From assembly GCA_034231615.1 (NCBI GenBank), contig CM067322.1, forward strand, positions 104,111,767-104,175,766: DNA of 64,000 bases. Direction: 5' to 3'. The translations under genes and the position numbers were made by a program. The DNA comes from Meghimatium bilineatum (Eukaryota > Mollusca > Gastropoda > Stylommatophora > Philomycidae). The notes under the pieces were generated by a model that was not told the origin of the DNA, ran no database searches, and was given only the letters and a program-made list of their open reading frames with translations. Positions 55,500-64,000 of the stretch are shown in pieces (positions within the stretch are counted from its first letter, which is position 1; each line of letters opens with the position of its first letter).

Positions 55500-55754
55500 C
55501 TTTGCGTGTGAAACAAAATTTTTGGGAATTTTGGGTATATTTCTTTACAATGACCAGTGAACCAGAAATCTTATGTTCCCCTTTTTCCTGCCGTTCCTTG
55601 ATCGATAATGAAAGTTTCACTTCCGGAGTCATTCTGAATTTAATCGTACGGTAATGACTTGGAAAAAATAGAAGATTGCCGGAATGACTCAACTTTTTTG
55701 TCTAGAAAATTAAACTGTATTCACAGTGGATTATGATTATTGCTGAAGCATTCA

Positions 55755-55998
55755 GTTCAATCTGTTAGACATGGTTGTCTGTGAATAGTTCTGTCAGTTC
55801 AATCTGTTAGACGTGGTTGTCTGTGAGTAGTTCTGTCAGTTCTGTTAGACATGGTTGTCTGTGAATAGTTCTGTCAGTTCAATCTGTAAGACATGGTTGT
55901 CTGTGAATAGTTCTCTGTCAGTTCTGTTAGACATGGTTGTCTGTGAATAGTTCTGTCAGTTCAATCTGTTAGACATGGTTGTCTGTGAATAGTTCTGT
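55755..55998. repeat. ~42-bp minisatellite, about 6 copies
   Basis: Units of AGTTCAATCTGTTAGACATG plus GTTGTCTGTGAATAGTTCTG and TC. Some units lack CAATCT. Confidence 0.94.
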
Positions 55999-57236
55999 AT
56001 AGTAGTATTCTGGTGGTAATTTTGTTGTGATAGGGCCCTACAACCATTTATATTAGTGACACATTCTGGTGGTATGTTTGCTGGATATGACAATTACTTT
56101 CATCTTCCTGCTACTCAGTTTCAAATATTTCTTCTTACTTTCACTTACCGCCATATTGACTAGTTCCTAGAACTGATCATCTTAGATCTTTCTCGCTACT
56201 GTCAGTTACCGCCATATTGACTAGTTCCTAGAATTGATTACTTGTCGCCCAGACTGCTTATTCAGCAGATCTCAAACTATCTATTGCGTTCACGTACTTA
56301 TATTCTAATAGCGGATCTCAAACTATGTGTTGCTGATATTCTAAAGACACTGCTTATTGATTGTTGATTGTTTTTAGTGTACAGATAGATCAGGTCAAGA
56401 TATGTATCAGAAATAAGTGTCCCTGCGTATATCTTCAGTTTAGAATCTGCTAGGCGCATACGCTTGTGTCTGTGGGTCTAATCAATGGACCACTAGACAA
56501 ACCACCCATGCAACAGAAAACCTTAGTGGATGACATGCCGTTATATTGAGTTTATCTTCTTAGAGAAGCTTCATGGTACGTCATCTATACAATTATGTTT
56601 TTATTTTGTTGTTGAAATGTGTTTCATGTTTACTTGAACATATGTATGCACCCTCTGTGGTTGGGAGAAAGTCAGAGATGTACAGTGCAGCACTGGGGAG
56701 GATGAAATTGACAGCACTGTTTTTCCTATGGCTGAGGCCCATCATAGAGGCACAATGGCTCAGGATATCACAATCCCTTTGATTTGAACATTTGGTTGCA
56801 TGCCTGGAGCAATAGAGAAGTACGACATAACCAATAGTCAATTGCTAGCGGGGAATGAGCACAGTGAACCATATCTTGGCTGCAGTGGCTCGGAGCTGTG
56901 CGTGGGTGGAAACCTGTCTACCTGGTGGTGTGATAGTTATTCTCTGGCTCTGGTCTGTGGTGGGTACGAAAAAGTAATCAGGCAACTGACCGAATTACAA
57001 AGATGCTACAGAGTGGCATACTTTACCTGCGTAACAAGACAGTTGCGTAAGGTGGTTGCAAAGAAGACGGCACATCCTTAGCAGGCGTTAGGCCTTATTA
57101 GGCCTAGAATGTTATTAGGCCTAGAATGCCAAGGCACTCATAGGCTTCATCTGTTTTCCATTTTCCTAGTGTATCCAGGTCATGCCATTCTTCGTAGTCT
57201 GATCATAGCAAAAAATGTGTTCACTCCTTTTTTATC
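55999..57236. other. Mostly unassigned; one 68-bp duplication
   Basis: A direct duplication containing TTACCGCCATATTGACTAGT lies at about 56130-56240. An ORF at 56800-57081 and the surrounding GC-richer segment 56860-57075 (with CGGAGCTGTGCGTGGGTGGA) look like part of a dispersed element, but I cannot place it. TTATTAGGCCTAGAATG is duplicated near 57095-57129. Confidence 0.45.
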
Positions 57237-57400
57237 CAACATCTCAGAGTGTTCGTGACTTTGTGCAGCCACTTATCCAACATCTCAGAGTGTTCGTGAC
57301 TTTGTGCAGCCACTTATGCAACATCTCAGAGTGTTCGTGACTTTGTGCAGCCACTTATGCAACATCTCAGAGTGTTCGTGACTTTGTGCAGCCATTTATC
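57237..57400. repeat. 41-bp minisatellite, 4 copies
   Basis: Units of CAACATCTCAGAGTGTTCGT plus GACTTTGTGCAGCCACTTAT. Confidence 0.96.
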
Positions 57401-57484
57401 CAGAAATCTAGGTAGACAGTGCATCAGATGTGGAAGATATTTATCAAATGCCATCTACGATATTCCATCTTACAGTATTACATG

Positions 57485-57575
57485 GATGTACATGCAGGTA
57501 TACAATGTCATGATAGATGTACATGCAAATGTACGATGTCATGATAGATGTACATGCAGGTGTACGATGTCAGAA
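57485..57575. repeat. ~31-bp tandem repeat, 3 copies
   Basis: Units of GATGTACATGCAGGTGTACG type with ATGTCATGATA. Confidence 0.9.
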
Positions 57576-57689
57576 TAATGCTAAGAGCACTACATCGACT
57601 GCATCTTTAGACAGGGAGTTCATGAAAGATAGTGCAGACGTGCTGTAGATGTTCGGCTGCACAGTACACTGTAGATGTTCGGCTGCGTT

Positions 57690-58175
57690 TTAGCTGTGAG
57701 CAGGTAGTTTTAGCTGTGAGCAGGTAGCTTTAGCTGTGAGCAGGTAGCTTTAGCTGTGAGCAGGTAGCTTTAGCTATGATCAGGTAGCTTTAGATGTGTG
57801 CAGGTAGCTTTAGCTGTGCGCAGGTAGCTTTAGCTGTGAGCAGGTAGTTTTAGCTGTGAGCAGGTAGTTTTAGCTGTGAGCAGGTAGCTTTAGCTATGAT
57901 CAGGTAGCTTTAGCTGTGTTCAGGTAGCTTTAGATGTGTGCAGGTAGCTTTAGCTGTGAGCAGGTAGCTTTAGCTGTGAGCAGGTAGCTTTAGCTGTGTG
58001 CAGGTAGCTTTAGCTGTGAGCAGGTAGCTTTAGCTGTGTGCAGGTAGCTTTAGCTGTGTGCAGGTAGCTTTAGCTGTGTGCAGGTAGCTTTAGCTGTGAG
58101 CAGGTAGCTTTAGCTGTGTGCAGGTAGCTTTAGCTGTGAGCAGGTAGCTTTAGCTGTGTGCAGGTAGCTTTAGCT
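57690..58175. repeat. 20-bp minisatellite, about 24 copies
   Basis: The unit is AGCTTTAGCTGTGAGCAGGT with GTGTGC, ATGATC and AGTTTTAG variants. Blocks of variants recur. Confidence 0.96.
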
Positions 58176-58394
58176 GTCTAGCCGTTACTTAAACTGGAGA
58201 GCGTTACTTAAAGTGGAGCCCGTTACTTTATCCAGGTTGGAAATAATTCTGATGCAAAAATGAAAAGAGTTTGCCGATGTAAGAAAACATTAAAACACCG
58301 AGGAACTTGAAATTGTACAGTACAATTATGAAATCACGTGCAATGCAAAATCGAAAGTAAAAAATAGCAGATAACACGGTCTACTGAAATATGA

Positions 58395-59002
58395 ATTGAA
58401 GTTACACAGCAAGTAGTTGGGAAACGATTGAAGTTACACAGCAAGTAGTTGGGAAACGATTGAAGTTACACAGCAAGTAGTTGGGAAACGATTGAAGTTA
58501 CACAGCAAGTAGTTGGGAAACGATTGAAGTTACACAGCAAGTAGTTGGGAAACGATTGAAGTTACACAGCAAGTAGTTGGGAAACGATTGAAGTTACACA
58601 GCAAGTAGTTGGGAAACGATTGAAGTTACACAGCAAGTAGTTGGGAAACGATTGAAGTTACACAGCAAGTAGTTGGGAAACGATTGAAGTTACACAGCAA
58701 GTAGTTGGGAAACGATTGAAGTTACACAGCAAGTAGTTGGGAACCGATTGAAGTTACACAGCAAGTAGTTGGGAAACGATTGAAGTTACACAGCAAGTAG
58801 TTGGGAACCGATTGAAGTTACACAGCAAGTAGTTGGGAAACGATTGAAGTTACACAGCAAGTAGTTGGGAAACGATTGAAGTTACACAGCAAGTAGTTGG
58901 GAACCGATTGAAGTTACACAGCAAGTAGTTGGGAAACGATTGAAGTTACACAGCAAGTAGTTGGGAAACGATTGAAGTTACACAGCAAGTAGTTGGGAAA
59001 CG
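58395..59002. repeat. 32-bp minisatellite, 19 copies, near perfect
   Basis: Units of GATTGAAGTTACACAGCAAG plus TAGTTGGGAAAC. Only an AACC variant is seen, in three copies. Confidence 0.98.
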
Positions 59003-59147
59003 GACATGATACCCAAACAAGGATAAACATGAACATCTGCTAGTTGCATTCAGCAAGAACAAAACTTGAACTTGAGTTGATATCTCATTCTAAACTTTCA
59101 TATCACATCAATATTTACTTCTTTTTTGTAGAGATTTGCTGTACAAA

Positions 59148-59368
59148 TACACCCACACAAGAGCAAACGGAAAATGTACACACACACAAGAGCAAACGGA
59201 AAATGCACACACACACAAGAGCAAAGGGGAAATGTACACACACACACAAGGACAATCATTCACACATACTTCCCCGCGAACATACATTCAATCTGCCTTG
59301 TACATACACTCATTACCCCACGTACACACACACACACGGACGCACACACAGACACAAACACACACACA

Positions 59369-59410
<42 letters not shown>
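59148..59410. repeat. ~28-bp repeat (3 copies) and (CA)n microsatellite
   Basis: ACACAAGAGCAAACGGAAAA units at 59153-59235, then CA-rich sequence with an uninterrupted (CA)n tract at about 59372-59409. Confidence 0.93.
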
Positions 59411-59411
<1 letters not shown>

Positions 59412-59619
59412 ATGCCCAGACCTATTTACGTCACAATTGATTTCAAAAATCAATTTATGAAAATTCTGAAGAAATGTAGAAAATACTTTTTTTTAACAGA
59501 GTTTCAAATAAACCCAATTATATGGACACACATTTGTTGTATTTTTTTCTTGTGCGAGAGGGGGGAATGAAACCTACTTTACTGTCCTAAAACAAAGAAA
59601 TCGGGGGAGGGTTTCTCTC

Positions 59620-59820
59620 CTAGTCACAACTTGTGTGAGTTATGTGCTAGTCACAACGTGTGTGAGTGTTGTGCTTGTCATAACGTATGTCAGTGCTGTC
59701 CTAGTCACAACGTGTGTGAGTGTTGTGCTTGTCATAACGTATGTCAGTGCTGTCCTAGTCACAAGTTGTGTGAACGTTGTCCTAGTCACAAGTTGTGTGA
59801 ACGTTGTCCTAGGCACAACA
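59620..59820. repeat. 27-bp minisatellite, about 7 copies
   Basis: Units of CTAGTCACAACGTGTGTGAG plus TGTTGTG, partly alternating with a CTTGTCATAACGTATGTCAG form (54-bp dimer). Confidence 0.94.
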
Positions 59821-60051
59821 TTCTCATCATGCGTGATGAATAATCTGATATAATTTATTCTTGTACAGACAACCAAATCGTTTCTTAGTTCCATAACACA
59901 GGTAACCATGTACGTATACATTGTATCACCAGTCAATAGAATGCACGACAAAATCAATCAGCCAAGATTAGTGACGCGGCGTCAGATCAGAACGCGGGAC
60001 ATAAATTATACAGAAAGGATTGTGTGAGATAAGAGATTGCATGCTTTTATG

Positions 60052-60140
60052 CATAGTACTGACATAGTACTGACATAGTACTCACATAGTACTGACATAG
60101 TACTCTCATAGTACTGACATAGTACTCACATAGCACTCAC
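60052..60140. repeat. ~11-bp tandem repeat, about 8 copies
   Basis: Units of CATAGTACTGA with CTCA variants. Confidence 0.93.
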
Positions 60141-60179
60141 ACCCGTGTATTATGTTGTACATTTTTCTACACATAACTT

Positions 60180-60530
60180 ATGAAAGCGCATGTACGCTGG
60201 GCAGGGCATCTTGTGCGTATGGGGGAACTCGCGTCTGCCAAAACAAATATATTATGGAGCACTCAAGGCAGGAATGCTGATGGACTGAAAAAGCGCTTCA
60301 AATACACGCTCAAGTCATCACTGAAATATCTTAACATTGACGTAGGCGCTTGGGAGAACCTCACTCAGGATAGAACAGCATGGCGTTACAGTCTTAGAAC
60401 TGGAGCAGTAGCGGCGGAAGAGACCAGGCAAGATACTGCAAGACAGAAGCGGGCACTTAGAAAAGACAAAACATCTCAACGTCCCATAGACAGACACCCT
60501 CTACAGATTTCAAGATATTGTAAACACTGA
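60180..60530 (+). mobile_element. LINE relic: intact C-terminal tail of the RT ORF
   Basis: An uninterrupted 116-codon frame starts MKAHVRWAGHLVRM and contains KKRFKYTLKSSLKYLNIDV, WENLTQDRTAWRYSLRTGAV and a basic, alanine-rich end. This is the typical C-terminus of an endonuclease/RT LINE (LRWAGHVxRM...GGQKKRFKDTLKxSLK...LAxDRxxWR). It is a 5'-truncated insertion, and the methionine is not a real gene start. An intact frame suggests that it is young. Confidence 0.88.
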
Positions 60531-60712
60531 CTTCATCGACCGCCACCAATCGCTGAATAAGACCTAGCGGTCGAATAAAAACACAACAGAACCAGCCTTT
60601 TTACCGTGATATTTTTATATTATTCTCGTGCTTTTCGTTGCTGGGCGTTGTTTGGCGACACTTGGACGACACAGAGTATATAAATAATGGCTAAAGAACA
60701 GCACAACAATAA

Positions 60713-60805
60713 TCGAACAAAAATCGAACAAAGTTCGAACAATAATCGAACAAATATCGAACAAAAATCGAACAATAATCGAACAATAATCGAATAATAA
60801 TCGAA
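60713..60805. repeat. ~11-bp AATCGAACAA repeat, about 8 copies
   Basis: Units of AATCGAACAAA/T, slightly irregular. Confidence 0.93.
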
Positions 60806-60880
60806 CACAAAAAAACACACCAGGTAAAAAATGTCGTTTCTACTTTGTTGTGATATTATGTTGTTATGTCGTATTTGACG

Positions 60881-61061
60881 ATTGATCGCGACATACACCC
60901 ACATGAACTGATTGATCGCTACATACACCCACATGAACTGATTGATCGCGACATACACCCACATGAACTGATTGGTCGAAGCATACATCCACATGCACTG
61001 ATTGATCGCGACATATACCCACATGAACTGATTGGTCGCCGAATATACCCACATGCACTGA
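60881..61061. repeat. 30-bp minisatellite, 6 copies
   Basis: Units of ATTGATCGCGACATACACCC plus ACATGAACTG, with GGTCGAAGC and ATGCACTG variants. Confidence 0.96.
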
Positions 61062-61164
61062 TATAATTTAAACTACAAAAAATATTTCTGGCCCCGTAAC
61101 GTCTGGTAGTTTGAGAATCACTATTGTATTGTACACATACACAGACAGATTCATTGGGCATGTG

Positions 61165-61425
61165 ATTTGTTACTTAAGCCAGATTACCTGCCAGAGATAT
61201 TTCTCTGTGTTGTGCTGGAGAAGAGCACACGATCTCAAGATGGACAAAAGAAGCGCTACAAGGACTCGTTAAAGACCTCACTGAAATCCTTTGAAATAGG
61301 CCAAGACAAACGGGAAGAACTTGCACAAAATAGATCTACATGGCGCTGATAGTCAAAAAGAGCGCATGATCTTGTGAAAACAGGAGAAATGCAGCAGCTC
61401 AACAGCGGAGAGTAGCTAAACGTCA
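61165..61425 (+). mobile_element. LINE relic: second, older C-terminal tail
   Basis: Reads YLPEIFLCVVLEKSTRSQDG, then QKKRYKDSLKTSLKSFEI and EELAQNRSTWR, a stop, then SQKERAHDLVKTG-like sequence in shifted frames. It is the same LINE segment as 60180-60530 (KKRFKYTLKSSLK) but more decayed, so it is an independent insertion or a duplicated copy, in the same orientation 0.6 kb away. Confidence 0.8.
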
Positions 61426-61815
61426 CAGATAGAACACAATCCTTTTGCGGTGGTCATTTTCTGACCGAACTATCCAAAAACATTTACATCTCGAATAGGG
61501 CTCATTAGCCATCTACGAATATTAGATATGGACATAATTATAACTTTATTTTCAAAATTAAATGTAACAAATGGTCATTATCATCACGTGATGGAGAAAC
61601 ACACATCGTATTGTCGCTCTAGTTTGGTAATATTTTTATCATAAGAGCCGATTTAGGCCCCAAAGAGGCTATAATATCCATGATTGATGAGCAGAGACAA
61701 GTATTGTTACAACTGCACTGAAATATAGAAATTACAAACAGGATACCCAGATGCAGGTTAAAGAGATGACAATATTATTAAATAATGGTACCCTAGAAAT
61801 AATCCTTTTGTTATT
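61426..61815. other. Unassigned sequence
   Basis: AT-rich. No array or TE motif. Confidence 0.4.
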
Positions 61816-63762
61816 CAGCCGTTGACATTTTACCATCCAGCCGTTGGCCTTTTACCATCCAGTCGTTGGCATTTTACCATCCAGCTGTTGGCATTTTACC
61901 ATCCAGCTGTTGACATTTTATCATCCAGCTGTTGGCATTTTACCATCCAGCCGTTGGCATTTTACCATCCAGCTGTTGGCCTTTTACCATCCAGCTGTTG
62001 GCATTTTACCATCCAGCTGTTGACATTTTACCATCCAGCTGTTGGCATTTTACCATCCAGCTGATGACATTTTACCATCCAGCTGTTGATATTTTACCAT
62101 CCAGCTGTTGATATTTTACCATCCAGCTGTTGATATTTTACCATCCAGCTGTTGACATTTTACCATCCAGCTGTTGATATTTTACCATCCAGCTGTTGAT
62201 ATTTTACCATCCAGCTGTTGACATTTTACCATCCAGCTGTTGATATTTTACCATCCAGCTGTTGATATTTTACCATCCAGCTGTTGGCATTTTACCATCC
62301 AGCTGTTGACATTTTACCATCCAGCTGTTGGCATTTTACCATCCATCTGTTGACATTTTACCATCCAGCTGTTGATATTTTACCATCCAGCTGTTGATAT
62401 TTTACCATCCAGCTGTTGATATTTTACCATCCAGCTGTTGACATTTTACCATCCAGCTGTTGATATTTTACCATCCAGCTGTTGATATTTTACCATCCAG
62501 CTGTTGACATTTTACCATCCAGCTGTTGATATTTTACCATCCAGCTGTTGATATTTTACCATCCAGCTGTTGGCATTTTACCATCCAGCTGTTGACATTT
62601 TACCATCCAGCTGTTTATATTTTACCATCCAGCTGTTGATATTTTACCATCCAGCTGTTGATATTTTACCATCCAGCTGTTGATATTTTACCATCCAGCT
62701 GTTGACATTTTACCATCCAGCTGTTGATATTTTACCATCCAGCTGTTGATATTTTACCATCCAGCTGTTGACATTTTACCATCCAGCTGTTGATATTTTA
62801 CCATCCAGCTGTTGATATTTTACCATCCAGCTGTTGGCATTTTACCATCCAGCTGTTGACATTTTACCATCCAGCTGTTGATATTTTACCATCCAGCTGT
62901 TGATATTTTACCATCCAGCTGTTGATATTTTACCATCCAGCTGTTGATATTTTACCATCCAGCTGTTGATATTTTACCATCCAGGTGTTGATATTTTACC
63001 ATCCAGCTGTTGACATTTTACCATCCAGCTGTTGACATTTTACCATCCAGCTGTTGGCATTTTACCATCCAGCTGTTGATATTTTACCATCCAGCTGTTG
63101 ATATTTTACCATCCAGCTGTTGATATTTTACCATCCAGCTGTTGATATTTTACCATCCAGCTGTTGATATTTTACCATCCAGCTGTTGACATTTTACCAT
63201 CCAGCTGTTGATATTTTACCATCCAGCTGTTGATATTTTACCATCCAGCTGTTGACATTTTACCATCCAGCTGTTGATATTTTACCATCCAGCTGTTGGC
63301 ATTTTACCATCCAGCTGTTGACATTTTACCATCCAGCTGTTGATATTTTACCATCCAGCTGTTGATATTTTACCATCCAGCTGTTGATATTTTACCATCC
63401 AGCTGTTGATATTTTACCATCCAGCTGTTGATATTTTACCATCCAGCTGTTGATATTTTACCATCCAGCTGTTGACATTTTACCATCCAGCTGTTGACAT
63501 TTTACCATCCAGCTGTTGGCATTTTACCATCCAGCTGTTGATATTTTACCATCCAGCTGTTGATATTTTACCATCCAGCTGTTGATATTTTACCATCCAG
63601 CTGTTGATATTTTACCATCCAGCTGTTGATATTTTACCATCCAGCTGTTGATATTTTACCATCCAGCTGTTGACATTTTACCATCCAGCTGTTGGCATTT
63701 TACCATCCAGCTGTTGATATTTTACCATCCAGCTGTTGATATTTTACCATCCAACTGTTTGA
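61816..63762. repeat. 22-bp minisatellite, about 88 copies, with 462-bp higher-order period
   Basis: Units of ATCCAGCTGTTGATATTTTA plus CC, with GACATT and GGCATT variants. GGCATT units at 62836, 63056, 63298 and 63518 are spaced 220, 242 and 220, giving a 462-bp (21-unit) higher-order repeat on the right. Every unit contains CAGCTG. Confidence 0.98.
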
Positions 63763-64000
63763 TAATAAAATAAACATGTGGACCATCCAGCTGTTTGATA
63801 ATAAACACACAAGTGGACCATCCACTTACGAGACGCAATGCATAGATGCCTTTCGACACTGTGTGCCGACAGTGCTTTTTGTGTTGGTGCAGACGTCTCA
63901 GAGATATTAAAATGAACAAAAATAGGCATTAGTGTTACCAAAACAAGTTCATAAAACAACCTAACAACGAGACACAGTAACAGACGACGTTTCAACTAAA
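63763..64000. other. Array edge decay and unassigned flank
   Basis: Two copies of a ~36-bp hybrid unit (CTGTTTGATAATAAA with CAAGTGGACCATCCA or CATGTGGACCATCCAG) mark the edge of the 22-bp array. No motif is seen after 63840. Confidence 0.6.

Noticed and set aside
56800..57081. 93-codon frame as a possible host gene
   Set aside because: No recognised domain and no splice or neighbour context. It may be part of an unidentified dispersed repeat, so it is left unassigned.
59044..59570. His/Thr-rich ORFs near 59 kb
   Set aside because: Produced by a (CA)n tract and a short ACACAAGAGCAAACGG repeat.

Overview
This is a eukaryotic, non-coding, repeat-dominated window. I find no host gene that I can support: there is no splice-linked conserved protein, no rRNA and no intact tRNA gene. 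By summing my array intervals, roughly half of the 64 kb is tandem repeat (minisatellite units of about 11-51 bp plus microsatellites). Most of the recognisable remainder is decayed transposable elements. The TE mix (RTE-like and RNase H-bearing LINE relics, a Penelope-like element with a GIY-YIG domain, Tc1/mariner and hAT DNA transposons, several tRNA-like SINE families) fits an invertebrate animal. A lophotrochozoan, perhaps a mollusc, is my guess, with low confidence.

Layout: 0-9 kb holds a 31-bp array cut by the left edge, a 1.56-kb 27-bp array, a composite 32/39-bp array, two minus-strand LINE reverse-transcriptase relics separated by a 27-bp array, and arrays of 25, 51 and about 47 bp. 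9-12 kb is dense in LINE pieces (RT C-terminal relics on both strands and an RNase H relic) plus a SINE. 12-15 kb is a GATA-rich array split cleanly by an internally deleted mariner element with 31-bp perfect terminal inverted repeats. 15-18 kb holds 41-bp and 30-bp arrays and two copies of a dispersed repeat (family B). 18-20.6 kb is a decayed LINE interrupted by a perfect 20-bp array and a SINE, ending in an array made from its own C-terminal codons. 20.6-25 kb alternates short arrays with SINEs. 25-28.9 kb is a 3.9-kb 30-bp array with a 1,128-bp higher-order repeat. 29-38.7 kb holds 36-, 26-, 45-, 24-, 32- and 35-bp arrays, with family B copies. 38.7-39.2 kb is a Tc1-like transposase relic. 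39.8-42.1 kb is an 18/20-bp array and a long (TA)n. 42.8-45.2 kb is a Penelope-like relic between 675-bp inverted arms, followed by a hAT element (45.2-46.6 kb). 46.7-52.4 kb holds many arrays (33, 24, 50, 20, 26, 37 bp) and family B copies. 53.0-55.0 kb has two RNase H LINE ends lying tail to tail. 55-64 kb is arrays, two related LINE C-terminal ends (60.2 and 61.2 kb) and a 1.95-kb 22-bp array.

The theme tying the window together is two-way nesting. Tandem arrays have grown from within TE sequence (LINE, hAT transposase, RNase H and family B copies all contain arrays made of their own bases), and TEs have landed inside arrays (mariner, family B, a SINE). Long open reading frames inside arrays follow from repeat periodicity and are not annotated as genes.
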